Shown one piece after another: positions 26,337 to 33,834 of a stretch of DNA of 64,000 nt. The stretch's first letter is position 1; each line of letters starts with the position of its first letter. The stretch comes from Desulfovibrio sp. ZJ369. GTDB lineage: Bacteria; Desulfobacterota; Desulfovibrionia; Desulfovibrionales; Desulfovibrionaceae. A program made the translations under genes and the position numbers. Location: the NCBI RefSeq assembly GCF_011039085.1, contig NZ_JAAKEI010000003.1:1-64000 (forward strand), given 5' to 3'. The notes beneath the pieces were generated by a model. It was not told where the DNA came from. It ran no database searches and saw nothing but the letters and a program-made list of their open reading frames with translations.

Positions 26337-26365
26337 CTTATACGCACTATGCGCATGTCTGTCAA
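26337..26365 (-). promoter_or_regulatory. hicA promoter with repeated operator
   Basis: On the minus strand, TTGACA (26365-26360), a 17-base spacer and TATAAG (26342-26337) form a near-consensus promoter. TACGCA(C/T)TATGCGCAT occurs at 26341-26356 and again at 26373-26388, so two direct operator copies sit over and upstream of the promoter. The -10 box ends five bases from the hicA ATG, implying a leaderless message. Confidence 0.75.
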
Positions 26366-26485
26366 GAAAAAATACGCATTATGCGCATAAAAGCAATCAA
26401 CAAGCCTATCCTCCACCGGCGTCGCGGTGCGGGTGACGCTGGCCTTTCTCCGATTTTGTCCCTTGCCACTTCTCCAGACTTTCTT

Positions 26486-26626
26486 TAGAGCATTTTCACT
26501 TTGAAAATGCTCTACTGACGCGAAAGCGGCAGCCGCCGCAACGCGGCGTACATTCAGGCGAAAATCGCGTTTTTCGCCTGAATGCCACCTTTGACTTTCA
26601 TAAAAAGTCAAAGATAATCTACTCTA
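26486..26626. repeat. TAGAGC...CTCTA palindromic element (141 bp)
   Basis: A full copy made of successive hairpins: AGAGCATTTTCACTTTGAAAATGCTCT at the left end, ATTCAGGCGAAAA/TTTTCGCCTGAAT in the middle and TTTGACTTTCATAAAAAGTCAAA at the right. It is nearly identical to the reverse complement of 57997-58136. Both ends are TAGAG/CTCTA. The last three bases (26624-26626) are the TAG stop codon of the prophage tape-measure gene on the minus strand. Confidence 0.88.
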
Positions 26627-28960
26627 GATCAAAAGACGCCCCGTTTGCGGGGCGAGCCTTCTTTCCGGCTCTGGCGACAGCGTTAGCTGTCGCCAGAGCC
26701 GGCGGTAGCCGTTAGCAAGCTTTGCTTGCTTGCGCCAGCCGTTTCGTTTGAGGCTGAACGTCAGGTTGAAGTTTTGCGCCGCGCCGCTTGCGCCGGGTAT
26801 GGCCGGATTCCATTCTTTGGGCGCGGCGGGCAGAAGCGGCGCGGCCACGGTCGAGGGTTCCACGGCTGTGCGCGACGTTTTGGCCCCGGCAATCTTTGCA
26901 TCCGCCGTGGCGTCGGCCTCATCCACGATGCCGAGCCATTCGCCCACGGCCCGCAGTTTATCCACCACCCAGGACACTTTGTCCCCGATCCAGGTAAATG
27001 CGGCGTCAAAGGCCGCGCGCACCGGCTCGCAGGTGTTGTAGAGGTAGACCAGCCCGGCGATCAGCCCGGCCACGCCCTTGACCACCCAGCCTATGGGGTT
27101 GTTGGAGAGCGCCGCGTTGAGCAGCCATGTTCCGGCGGCGGCCATTTTCGCGCCAACGGCCATGATTTTTGTGCCCGCCGCCGCAGCGACGGCCACAGTG
27201 CGGTGCCAGGCCAGTGCCGTATTTGTAGCGATGACCGAGGGCCGGAAGGAATGCAGCGCCCCTCTGGCAATGGTCCAGCCGTCGGAAATCATTGTGGCCG
27301 CGTACACCCCGGCCAGTGCTCCCACTTTCAGCCCCACCAGGGCGATGCCCGTGAACATCACCGCCTTGGTCACGAGCGGGAAACGCTCGGCCAGAGCGGT
27401 AATCGGCTTGACCACGGCCACGGCTGTGTTGGCCGCTGTGGCCAGGGGCGGCAGAAGCACGCTGCCCACGGTGATGCCCAGGATGCCGACCGAACTTTTC
27501 AGACGATCAAGAGCCCCTCGCGTGGTTTTGGAACGGGTCTCGAACTCCCTGAGCTGCGAGCCGACGGCTTCTTTGGAGTTGGCAAGCGCAAAGGCTTTTG
27601 CCAGCTTCGCGGGGTCATTGACCAGGGGCGCGATGGAAGCGGCGGTAGCCGTTAGCAAGCTTTGCTTGCTTACGGATAGCGACAGCGGTTGCGTTGGCTG
27701 GCTGCCGCAGTAACCAGTTGCTGTCTTCATCCGTAGCTTCCTTCGTCGCAACGGCTGAAGCAAGGATTCCAGACCGAAAATATCCTTGGCGATGCCCGCC
27801 TGTTCCGCCTCCGGCAGTGTGCGCATGGCCTCGAACACGGTCATGATCGTGTTCTCCGCCTCGGGGCCGCCCTTTTTCATGCCTTCGGCCAGCGCCCTGA
27901 CGTTGCGGATGCCGATTCTGGCAAAGGCGTCCTTCTGCGTTTTGGACATGGCGTCGCCCTGGGCCATTGCCAGCAGGAAGGACTTCATGGCTGTGGCCGC
28001 CACTTCCGGGCTTTCGGACGTGGAGACGAACGCCCCGGCCAGGCCGACGATGCTTTTTGCGGACAGCCCGGCGGTGACGCCCACCGCGCCGACGCGGGAA
28101 ATGACTTCGGACGTTTTGGCGGCCGTGGCGTTGGTTTTGGAGGCCAGATAGTTCATGGCGTCGCCCATCGCCCTGGTCTGTTCGGCGTTGAGGCCCATGC
28201 GCGACTGGAATATGGCGAGGCGTTCCCCGGCCTCCTCCGCGGAAATGCCGTAGGCCACGGCCATTTCCGCCGCGTCGCTCAGGAACTGCTTGAGCATGGC
28301 GGGATCAAGGTTGCCCTGCGCGTCATTGGCGACGCCGGATTCGGCGGCGGACGCGGCAATGGCCGTCATGCCGCCGGCGCTGATGCCGGAGCGCCGCGCC
28401 ACAGCGAAAATATCCTGCTGGACTTGCTTTTCCTGCTCCGTGCTGGCAAAGTTGGCGACTTTTTTCAGATCGGCGAAGCTGCTTTCGTAGTCGATAGCCA
28501 GCTTGACCGGCGCGGCCACGGTCATGGCCACGCCCACAGTGCCCAGTACCTGCCCCTGCAATTCTTTTCGCTTGGCCTGATTGGCCTGGAGGCGCTGTTG
28601 CCGGGACAAGGCGGCCTGGGTGCGCTGAATGCGTTGGGCAAGCTGTTCCTGGGCCCGGCCCGCGCTTTCCACGGCAAGGCCATAGTCGGCAACCTCCTTT
28701 TTGGCATTTTTGTAAGAAATCGTCGCCGTGCGCACGGCCGCCCGCATTTTCGCACTGGAATCCGCCGCGTATTTCGCCTGTACGGCTCTCAATTTGTCGC
28801 TGGCCGTCTGCATCCGCGTCACGGCCGTGTTCTGTTTGTTCAGCTCGCTCAAGTCGGTTTTCAACCCGCGCACGCGGGAAGACACCGTGCTGAATGCCGA
28901 TGTCACCGTGCGGCTGAGTTGCGCTCCGATGCTGAAGTTGACGCCCACAGTCCCGGCCAT
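26624..28960 (-). CDS. Phage tail tape-measure protein (T-like), altered
   Basis: This 778-aa protein has a coiled-coil N-terminus (SELNKQNTAVTRMQTASDKLRAV), a conserved tape-measure core (AVAYGISAEEAGERLAIFQSRMG; MNYLASKTNATAAKTSEVISRVG) and hydrophobic helices around residues 560-660. Two abnormalities are visible. About 40 residues (LLQPLRRRKLRMKTATGYCG and on) interrupt the expected FGLES-AASIAPLVNDP junction. The last ~35 residues derive from repeat DNA, and the stop codon lies in the palindromic element at 26486-26626. Both lesions contain the same 31-base sequence. The ATG at 28960 has GAGGG upstream. The protein is probably non-functional. Confidence 0.85.
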   Translation of the reverse strand: MAGTVGVNFSIGAQLSRTVTSAFSTVSSRVRGLKTDLSELNKQNTAVTRMQTASDKLRAVQAKYAADSSAKMRAAVRTATISYKNAKKEVADYGLAVESAGRAQEQLAQRIQRTQAALSRQQRLQANQAKRKELQGQVLGTVGVAMTVAAPVKLAIDYESSFADLKKVANFASTEQEKQVQQDIFAVARRSGISAGGMTAIAASAAESGVANDAQGNLDPAMLKQFLSDAAEMAVAYGISAEEAGERLAIFQSRMGLNAEQTRAMGDAMNYLASKTNATAAKTSEVISRVGAVGVTAGLSAKSIVGLAGAFVSTSESPEVAATAMKSFLLAMAQGDAMSKTQKDAFARIGIRNVRALAEGMKKGGPEAENTIMTVFEAMRTLPEAEQAGIAKDIFGLESLLQPLRRRKLRMKTATGYCGSQPTQPLSLSVSKQSLLTATAASIAPLVNDPAKLAKAFALANSKEAVGSQLREFETRSKTTRGALDRLKSSVGILGITVGSVLLPPLATAANTAVAVVKPITALAERFPLVTKAVMFTGIALVGLKVGALAGVYAATMISDGWTIARGALHSFRPSVIATNTALAWHRTVAVAAAAGTKIMAVGAKMAAAGTWLLNAALSNNPIGWVVKGVAGLIAGLVYLYNTCEPVRAAFDAAFTWIGDKVSWVVDKLRAVGEWLGIVDEADATADAKIAGAKTSRTAVEPSTVAAPLLPAAPKEWNPAIPGASGAAQNFNLTFSLKRNGWRKQAKLANGYRRLWRQLTLSPEPERRLAPQTGRLLI
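26667..26731. repeat. Palindrome and 31-bp repeat at the 3' end of the tape-measure gene
   Basis: GGCTCTGGCGACAGC (26667-26681) pairs perfectly with GCTGTCGCCAGAGCC (26686-26700) around the loop GTTA. It is followed by a 31-base block (26701-26731) repeated exactly at 27641-27671. That block itself contains AGCAAGC-TTT-GCTTGCT. Confidence 0.85.
27641..27760. repeat. Repeat insertion inside the tape-measure gene
   Basis: The first 31 bases (27641-27671) equal 26701-26731 in the same orientation. About 120 bases here encode the out-of-family 40-residue stretch of the tape measure, so the insertion kept the reading frame. The exact right border near 27760 is judged from the protein, not from a visible target duplication. 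Confidence 0.65.
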
Positions 28961-28970
28961 GTGCCCTCGC

Positions 28971-29075
28971 TTATGCGCGATGGATTTCCCGTTCAAACGC
29001 GGCGGCTTCCTCCAGCCACTCGCACGCCTCTTGCCACGTCATGCTCCTGATGGTCCGCAGGCCCCAGCGCGTCAT
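28971..29075 (-). CDS. Phage tail protein GpE' (frameshift extension)
   Basis: This 34-residue frame (MTRWGLRTIRSMTWQEACEW, then EEAAAFEREI) matches the tiny GpE' proteins of P2-like phages. In the same frame it is open upstream into the end of the gpE-like gene (29110-29409). In P2 it is made as an E-E' fusion by ribosomal frameshifting. No Shine-Dalgarno precedes its ATG, which supports expression by frameshift. The shift needed here is +1 (or -2) near CCC-AAA at about 29113-29118. Confidence 0.65.
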   Translation of the reverse strand: MTRWGLRTIRSMTWQEACEWLEEAAAFEREIHRA

Positions 29076-29109
29076 GCGGGAGAGGGCGAGCGCCAGCCGG
29101 AGAATCTGC

Positions 29110-29409
29110 TTACGATTTGGGTACGGCCCGAAATCGCACATACTGGTCTTGCAGCCTCGCGTAGTCCGTCGCGTCCAGCAGGCGCATTTCCGACGGTTTC
29201 AGGCCGCAGAGAATGCCGATCAGCGCCAGTTCGGAGGCCACGTCGTCAGGCGCTTTGGGCTCGTGATCCAGCAGATCGCCCATGTTCGGGCGGCGCATGA
29301 TCACTTCCTCAAGCCGGCGGTCGGCGAGCTGCACGGGATAGTTCAGGGGCACGACCGCGCTGCGGGAGGCGTCCGGTTCCACGTTCAAAGGCTTGAAGTC
29401 GGGTTTCAT
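29110..29409 (-). CDS. Phage tail assembly chaperone (GpE family)
   Basis: This 99-aa protein (MKPDFKPLNVEPDASRSAVVPLNYPVQLADRRLEEVIMR-type sequence, then a C-terminal GILCGLKPSEMRLLDATDY) resembles the E/41/14 tail-assembly chaperones of P2-like phages. These coat the tape measure until tube polymerisation. It lies between the tube and tape-measure genes, the expected place. The ATG at 29409 directly follows the tube stop codon. Confidence 0.82.
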   Translation of the reverse strand: MKPDFKPLNVEPDASRSAVVPLNYPVQLADRRLEEVIMRRPNMGDLLDHEPKAPDDVASELALIGILCGLKPSEMRLLDATDYARLQDQYVRFRAVPKS

Positions 29410-29410
29410 G

Positions 29411-29953
29411 CTAGTAATCCTTGCCGAGGTTGGCGCGAACCCTGGCGAGGTAGTCCACGCCAAGGACGCTGAAGAGGTAGTTGAACTTGTCCACTTCGGC
29501 CATTTCCTGGCCGTTCTGCCAGAGCTTGAGGTAGTAGACTTCAAGCTCGGTTTCCGGCTCCATTTTTTTGCCCGGCTCCATCTTGCCGATGCCCACCTTT
29601 TTGGGCGGGCACCTGATGACGACTTTCACCGGCTGATGCTCGTAAATGCCGCTGCCCGCGTCATACGCCTGCACCGAGGCGTAGATTTCGAGCTGATGCG
29701 CTTCGGGCGCGAGCAGACTGGTGGCTGTGGGGTTGCAGGTGTTCCACTTGATTTTGACGGTCATGGACTTCATGTGCCCCACCACTGGCGCGTCCACTTC
29801 GCCCGCAATGCCCAGGCCCGCGATGGATTCGCTCATGAACTCGAAATCCGGCATTTCAATGCTGCCCACGCCGAGCATCCCGACGCCATCCTTGTAAATG
29901 GCCGCGTCGGTCAGCAGGGCCGGGATCAGATTGGTGGAAGGAAGCTGACTCAT
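29411..29953 (-). CDS. Phage major tail tube protein (FII family)
   Basis: This 180-aa protein has the P2 FII pattern: an N-terminal LTDAAIYKDGVGMLGVGSIEMPDFEF, a central GEVDAPVVGHMKSM and a C-terminal ELEVYYLKLWQNGQEMAEVDKFNYLFSVLG. FII polymerises into the inner tube of contractile tails. A GTG at 29959 in the same frame overlaps the sheath stop codon; the ATG at 29953 is preferred. Translation is probably coupled to the sheath gene. Confidence 0.92.
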   Translation of the reverse strand: MSQLPSTNLIPALLTDAAIYKDGVGMLGVGSIEMPDFEFMSESIAGLGIAGEVDAPVVGHMKSMTVKIKWNTCNPTATSLLAPEAHQLEIYASVQAYDAGSGIYEHQPVKVVIRCPPKKVGIGKMEPGKKMEPETELEVYYLKLWQNGQEMAEVDKFNYLFSVLGVDYLARVRANLGKDY

Positions 29954-29955
29954 AT

Positions 29956-31290
29956 TCACACCGCGCTTTCAAAGAGGGTTTCCAGATAGGCCGGGTCGTA
30001 TTCCAGGGTGAACACGATTTCCCGCGCCGCCGTGGGCGGCGTGACGTGGACGTGGAAGCGGACCTTGCCGGCCATGAGGTCGGTACTGCTGTTGTCCCTG
30101 GCCTCGAAGGTCACCCGCCCGCCCAGGATGAACTCGCGGGCCACAAGGCCGTTGAGCCAGATGTTGCATGTGTCGCAGATGGAGGAAATCAGGCGGCGGC
30201 GCAGCGGGTTGCTGACCTTCTGCCAGGCCGTGAGCACCAGCGTGTTGCCGATCCAGTTGAACATGCGCCGGATGGGGATGCTGGCGTCCTTCACGTCCGT
30301 GACGCCGGGATAACAGGCGGTCTGATCCCCCCAGGCCACCATGCCGCCGACCATGTTCAGGCCGGTGACAATGCCGTTGCCGTTGAGGTTGGCCGCTTCC
30401 AGCGGGGTCAGAGCCAGTTCCTCGCAGTTGTGCGTCAGGCCCTGGCAGAGCATCCGCCTGTTGGAGGGCGACCAGAAGGGGATGCCGTCGTTTTCCGCGT
30501 CCCGCCGGGCCATGACGGCGGCCAGATGCGTGGAGCCGTATTCCGGCGCGTTGTCATAGACGGGCGTGCCAAAGAAGAGCAGCAGATTTTCGTCGGTCAG
30601 GTTGTTGTCATTGACCCAGGCCGGGGCATCTTCGGGACGGGCAATGCCGCCGGGCAGGTCGGCCACGCCCACGGCCCGGAAATGGCCGCTGATATTCTCG
30701 CAGGCCGCGCCGATGGCAATGGCCACGGCCGGGTTGGAGGAAAAGCCCGGCGCAAGGATCAGCCCCGGCACCTTGCGGAACAGGGGGAAAACCCTGTCCA
30801 CCAGAGCAAGGCCGGTGCTTTTGCCGGATTCGTTCACGCCGCCGATGATGTCCTTCCCCGCTACGGGGACGCGACCATCCGAACCGGCAAGGCCGGATTC
30901 GGGCGTCCCCTCCGCTGTCTGCCCGTTACCGCTCGCGCCTGCGTCGTCCGCGGATTCTCCGGGCCGGAGATGCCGGGCCGGATCGAACACGTTGATGCAG
31001 ACCACCGGGGCCACGTTGTAGCGCCCGATGAAGACGTTGACGAACTCGGTCAGGGTATAATTATGCGCGGCTTCGCCGTCTTTCAGGCCGCCGAACTGGG
31101 CCACAAAATCCTCCACCGTGTAAATCAGGCGGGGCTCGTTGACCGGCGCGGGCGGGCCGCCCTTTGCAGCGTCGGGCAGGTTGTGGACAGGGGCCGTGCC
31201 AATGACCACCGGCAGGGCGGAATCCACTTCCACCGGGGTCACGAGGCTGGTGGGCGCCTCATCGAAAAAAGCGCCGTGGCGGTAGCTCAT
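29956..31290 (-). CDS. Phage tail sheath protein (FI family)
   Basis: This 444-aa protein starts MSYRHGAFFDEAPTSLVTPV and has the sheath N-terminal block (LPVVIGTAPVHNLPDAA). The C-terminal domain includes MFNWIGNTLVLTAWQKVSNPLRRRLI, and the end forms the conserved beta handshake strand (VHVTPPTAAREIVFTLEYDP). A Gly/Ser/Glu-rich insertion (about residues 106-148) is specific to this protein. It shows that the phage belonged to the contractile-tailed group. The stop overlaps the tube gene. Confidence 0.94.
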   Translation of the reverse strand: MSYRHGAFFDEAPTSLVTPVEVDSALPVVIGTAPVHNLPDAAKGGPPAPVNEPRLIYTVEDFVAQFGGLKDGEAAHNYTLTEFVNVFIGRYNVAPVVCINVFDPARHLRPGESADDAGASGNGQTAEGTPESGLAGSDGRVPVAGKDIIGGVNESGKSTGLALVDRVFPLFRKVPGLILAPGFSSNPAVAIAIGAACENISGHFRAVGVADLPGGIARPEDAPAWVNDNNLTDENLLLFFGTPVYDNAPEYGSTHLAAVMARRDAENDGIPFWSPSNRRMLCQGLTHNCEELALTPLEAANLNGNGIVTGLNMVGGMVAWGDQTACYPGVTDVKDASIPIRRMFNWIGNTLVLTAWQKVSNPLRRRLISSICDTCNIWLNGLVAREFILGGRVTFEARDNSSTDLMAGKVRFHVHVTPPTAAREIVFTLEYDPAYLETLFESAV

Positions 31291-31303
31291 GGCGATGCTC
31301 CTT

Positions 31304-31828
31304 TTATTCCAGCCCCTTCATGCGCCAGTGTGTCATGACTGTCGCCTGAAGATACGGGCGGGGTTGCGTGTCGGTTTTTTCCCAGGGGAACAGGCGGCCC
31401 TTTTCGTCCGGCGTCAGGCGGTAACGACCGTCCAGCGGCGCTTTCAGGCAGGGGGCCAGACTTTGCCGGATGCGGGAGAGCAGCAGGGCCATGTCCGTTT
31501 CCGCTCCCTCGGCGTCTCCTTCCTCGCCGCAGTACACGCCGCAAATCAGGGCCACGGTCATGGCGTCCTCTCCGCTGTCCGTCTGGCCGGACAGGGGAAT
31601 CAGCACCACGCAGGGGAAGGGCTCGCCGGGCTTTTCCGCGTCGCCGGGGCGGCGTTTTTTCGGGGGCAGGTCGCCGATGAAGACCTGCGCCGGGAAGCCG
31701 TCGGCAGACGCGGCGCGGGCGGCGGGGGCCGGAGCGGAAAAAGAAACAGGGCCGCGCCGATCCAGACGCAAATCCGCGAGGTCGGCCAGCAGCCGGGCTT
31801 TGAGCGCGGGCAAGAAAAAAGGACTCAT
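31304..31828 (-). CDS. Phage tail-region protein of unknown function
   Basis: A 174-aa protein starting MSPFFLPALKARLLADL, with GGAG 12 bases before the ATG at 31828. It lies between the Z-like gene and the sheath gene, where tail-terminator or completion proteins are found in related phages. The middle reads PFPCVVLIPLSGQTDSGEDAMTVALICGVYCGE, and the C-terminus reads YLQATVMTHWRMKGLE. The tail-terminator role is an inference from position and size. Confidence 0.65.
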   Translation of the reverse strand: MSPFFLPALKARLLADLADLRLDRRGPVSFSAPAPAARAASADGFPAQVFIGDLPPKKRRPGDAEKPGEPFPCVVLIPLSGQTDSGEDAMTVALICGVYCGEEGDAEGAETDMALLLSRIRQSLAPCLKAPLDGRYRLTPDEKGRLFPWEKTDTQPRPYLQATVMTHWRMKGLE

Positions 31829-31952
31829 GGCCGGAACTCCCCGCCGCCAGGGACGGCGGCGCGCCGCGCAGCGCGAGCGAAACGAAAACCGCGCTTTTCG
31901 TGAGCGAGAGGCCATCCCGCACAGGACGTGCGGGGGGCCGTCATCTGGGGAC

Positions 31953-32582
31953 TCATACGGCCCGTCCTTTGAGGATATTGTCCACGGCGCGGGTCAATTC
32001 CTGATGGAAAATCCGCATGGCCGTATTGCGGGCCGTTTCCTCCACCTGCGGCGCGACCGCGTGGTACTGGATGGGCGGGGCGTAGGCCAGAAACACATCG
32101 TCATGGCCGGTCTGCACATGATCGGGATTGCGGCGGTACATGACGCGCAGCTTGCCTCCGGAGGTCCTGGCCAGGAAAGGCGTGCTGCCCGTGCCGTCGC
32201 TGCCCGTGGGCGTGCCGTAGCTGTGGAACTGCTTGCCGTCCCTCCGCAGGCGGTAGGTGAAGCCGGGCCACTCTTTGGAGCGCACGCCGAGCCGGGCCGT
32301 CCGCTCGCGGGGTTCCAGCTCGTAATCGTCCAGAAACAGCGACTTGGAGAACACTTTGAACTGCGCGCTGTCGCCCCGGTTCCGCACGGCCTTTACCGCC
32401 CGGCGCACGAATCTGTTGCCCACGGTGATGTCGCGTTCCAGCACGCCGATAACGTCCGTCCGAACCTTGGGGGCCGTCGCCATGAGCGCCGCCTTGACCG
32501 CGCGGGCAAGATTGTGTTGCACGCCGTCAAGCCGGGCCAGGGCTTCATCAATAACCCGCGGATCAAACTGAATTTCGATCAT
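31953..32582 (-). CDS. Prophage minor tail protein Z-like
   Basis: This 209-aa protein (MIEIQFDPRVIDEALARLDG, then VKAALMATAPKVRTDVIGVLERDITV) resembles lambda gpZ, which is needed to connect tails to heads. The ATG at 32582 overlaps the FII-like stop by four bases. The central region has beta-rich segments (FTYRLRRDGKQFHSYG). It is part of the head-tail connector block. Confidence 0.78.
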   Translation of the reverse strand: MIEIQFDPRVIDEALARLDGVQHNLARAVKAALMATAPKVRTDVIGVLERDITVGNRFVRRAVKAVRNRGDSAQFKVFSKSLFLDDYELEPRERTARLGVRSKEWPGFTYRLRRDGKQFHSYGTPTGSDGTGSTPFLARTSGGKLRVMYRRNPDHVQTGHDDVFLAYAPPIQYHAVAPQVEETARNTAMRIFHQELTRAVDNILKGRAV

Positions 32583-32905
32583 GCCACATTCCGGTACAGT
32601 TTGAGGTTCAGCAATCCTGCCTGCGTGTTGGCGGAGCGCACGATCCACGCCCGGTCATTGACGATGAGTTCCTGCCCCGGTTCCGGTGTCGGGATGACAC
32701 CTTCGGCCAGGGTGATTTCCGCATGGACGGCGTTCACGCCCCAGGTGTCGCCGGGACTGTCGTACAGGTGTTCGCCGCCAGGCTGTGCCGACCAGTCGCA
32801 GACGGCCGGAGTTTTCACATCCTCAATGCTGATCTCTTCCGCAAATTCGTCCGGGTTCAGGAAGACGTTGCGCGCATCTCGGACAAGCTGTTGCCGGAGC
32901 GTCAT
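32579..32905 (-). CDS. Phage head-tail joining protein (lambda FII-like)
   Basis: This 108-aa protein (MTLRQQLVRDARNVFLNPDEFAEEI, C-terminal VNDRAWIVRSANTQAGLLNLKLYRNVA) has the size and shape of lambda gpFII-like connector proteins. The opening segment (ARNVFLNPDEFAE) is typical of such adaptors. It overlaps its neighbours by four bases on both sides, so the block is translated as one unit. Confidence 0.72.
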   Translation of the reverse strand: MTLRQQLVRDARNVFLNPDEFAEEISIEDVKTPAVCDWSAQPGGEHLYDSPGDTWGVNAVHAEITLAEGVIPTPEPGQELIVNDRAWIVRSANTQAGLLNLKLYRNVA

Positions 32906-33231
32906 TTCGTCCCCCGCAGCAGGGTCTTGATGTCGGCCCGGATTTCGGCAAGGGAAGAGCGCGTCTCTTCCGCGACGCCTTCCAGCTTGGCAAGCCGCCG
33001 CTCCTGATCGTCCGTGCGCCTGCCCAATTCGGACACGGCCTGCTCGTGCCGGTTGAAGTCGCGGTCAAGCGCCTGTTCGTGCCGCTGCATCTGTGATTCC
33101 AGATGGGACACGCGCTCTTCCAGCCGCGCCGTCATGACCATGCTGGTGGTCGCGGCCGAGCCGATGCCCACCAGCACCGGCACAAGCAGAGGCAGAACAA
33201 GAGTCTGCACAAATCGTAATGTCGCGTTCAT
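32902..33231 (-). CDS. Membrane-anchored coiled-coil phage protein
   Basis: This 109-aa protein has one N-terminal membrane helix (LVLPLLVPVLVGIGSAATTSMVM) followed by a long coiled coil (ARLEERVSHLESQMQRHEQA, then RRTDDQERRLAKLEGVAEETR). This layout fits an inner-membrane spanin or hemolysin-XhlA-like lysis protein. It lies directly after the lipoprotein gene, with a four-base overlap. The exact role is uncertain. Confidence 0.65.
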   Translation of the reverse strand: MNATLRFVQTLVLPLLVPVLVGIGSAATTSMVMTARLEERVSHLESQMQRHEQALDRDFNRHEQAVSELGRRTDDQERRLAKLEGVAEETRSSLAEIRADIKTLLRGTK

Positions 33232-33440
33232 AAAGCCTCCGCCCGCTCTATCCACAGCAGCAGCTCCGCCGCTTCCTCGTGCGGGATGCAGATATACCGC
33301 TCAGTCACCACCGCCCCCGGCGTCCTCGGGGCCGGTGGAAGCGTCTTTGTTCCGCCGGTCAGTGCCGCCGAACTTGCGCAGCCACTCAGAGCCAGGATCA
33401 GCGCGCACAGCAGCCACGCGCTTTTGAGTTTTACGTTCAC
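33228..33440 (-). CDS. Small lipoprotein, candidate outer-membrane spanin (Rz1-like)
   Basis: This 70-aa protein has a signal peptide ending in the lipobox LSGC (Cys21), followed by a short Pro-rich segment (TLPPAPRTPG), as in Rz1-type o-spanins. It starts at GTG 33440 with GGAG eight bases upstream. It begins inside the 65-aa gene at 33301-33498 in another reading frame, as in classical Rz/Rz1 pairs. In lysis, spanins fuse the inner and outer membranes. Confidence 0.65.
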   Translation of the reverse strand: MNVKLKSAWLLCALILALSGCASSAALTGGTKTLPPAPRTPGAVVTERYICIPHEEAAELLLWIERAEAL

Positions 33441-33498
33441 GCCACCACTCCAGCAGAGCCACGATCACCCGGATAAGCGCCTGCGCCCAGGAGGGCAT
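33301..33498 (-). CDS. Small phage protein, candidate inner-membrane spanin partner
   Basis: This 65-aa protein has a hydrophobic N-terminal helix (MPSWAQALIRVIVALLEWW), a basic helix (RERKTQKRVAAVRADPGSEWLRKFGG is its conserved-looking core) and a disordered acidic tail. It overlaps the lipoprotein gene by 140 bases in another frame. It is short for a full i-spanin, so the partner role is tentative. The neighbouring 109-aa coiled-coil protein is the alternative partner. Confidence 0.55.
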   Translation of the reverse strand: MPSWAQALIRVIVALLEWWRERKTQKRVAAVRADPGSEWLRKFGGTDRRNKDASTGPEDAGGGGD

Positions 33499-33502
33499 AC
33501 GC

Positions 33503-33823
33503 CTACAGCTTTGCCGCTTTGGCAGCGGCGTCGTCGGCGTTTTTGGCCTTGCCCGCGTTGAAGCCCAGGGCGTTGACCACCACATACAACAGGCGCAGCA
33601 GGGGATTGGCCGTCTCCGCCGGGCGCGGCCAGATGGCGGACACGGCGGCGCAGAGGGTCACGACAAACGTCACCCATCCCTCCCAACGTTCCGGCAGCCA
33701 GCCGAGAATGGTCGCGGCCATGTCGGCGCCCTCGGGCGGACTGAGCGCATCGCCTGCCGGAGCAAGGCAGGGAAGAAAGACGGCGACCAGAGCCAAGACA
33801 AGAAAAGGCAGTGTTTTTTTCAT
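33503..33823 (-). CDS. Putative holin-like membrane protein
   Basis: A 106-aa protein with an N-terminal hydrophobic helix (LPFLVLALVAVFLPCLAP), a second helix (WVTFVVTLCAAVSAIW) and a weaker third (LLRLLYVVVNALGF), then a charged Ala/Lys tail. Its size, topology and place directly after the endolysin suggest a holin or pinholin. The family was not recognised by name. The frame is open far upstream, but the ATG at 33823 is the natural start after the endolysin stop. Confidence 0.65.
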   Translation of the reverse strand: MKKTLPFLVLALVAVFLPCLAPAGDALSPPEGADMAATILGWLPERWEGWVTFVVTLCAAVSAIWPRPAETANPLLRLLYVVVNALGFNAGKAKNADDAAAKAAKL

Positions 33824-33834
33824 GACAGTCTCCG

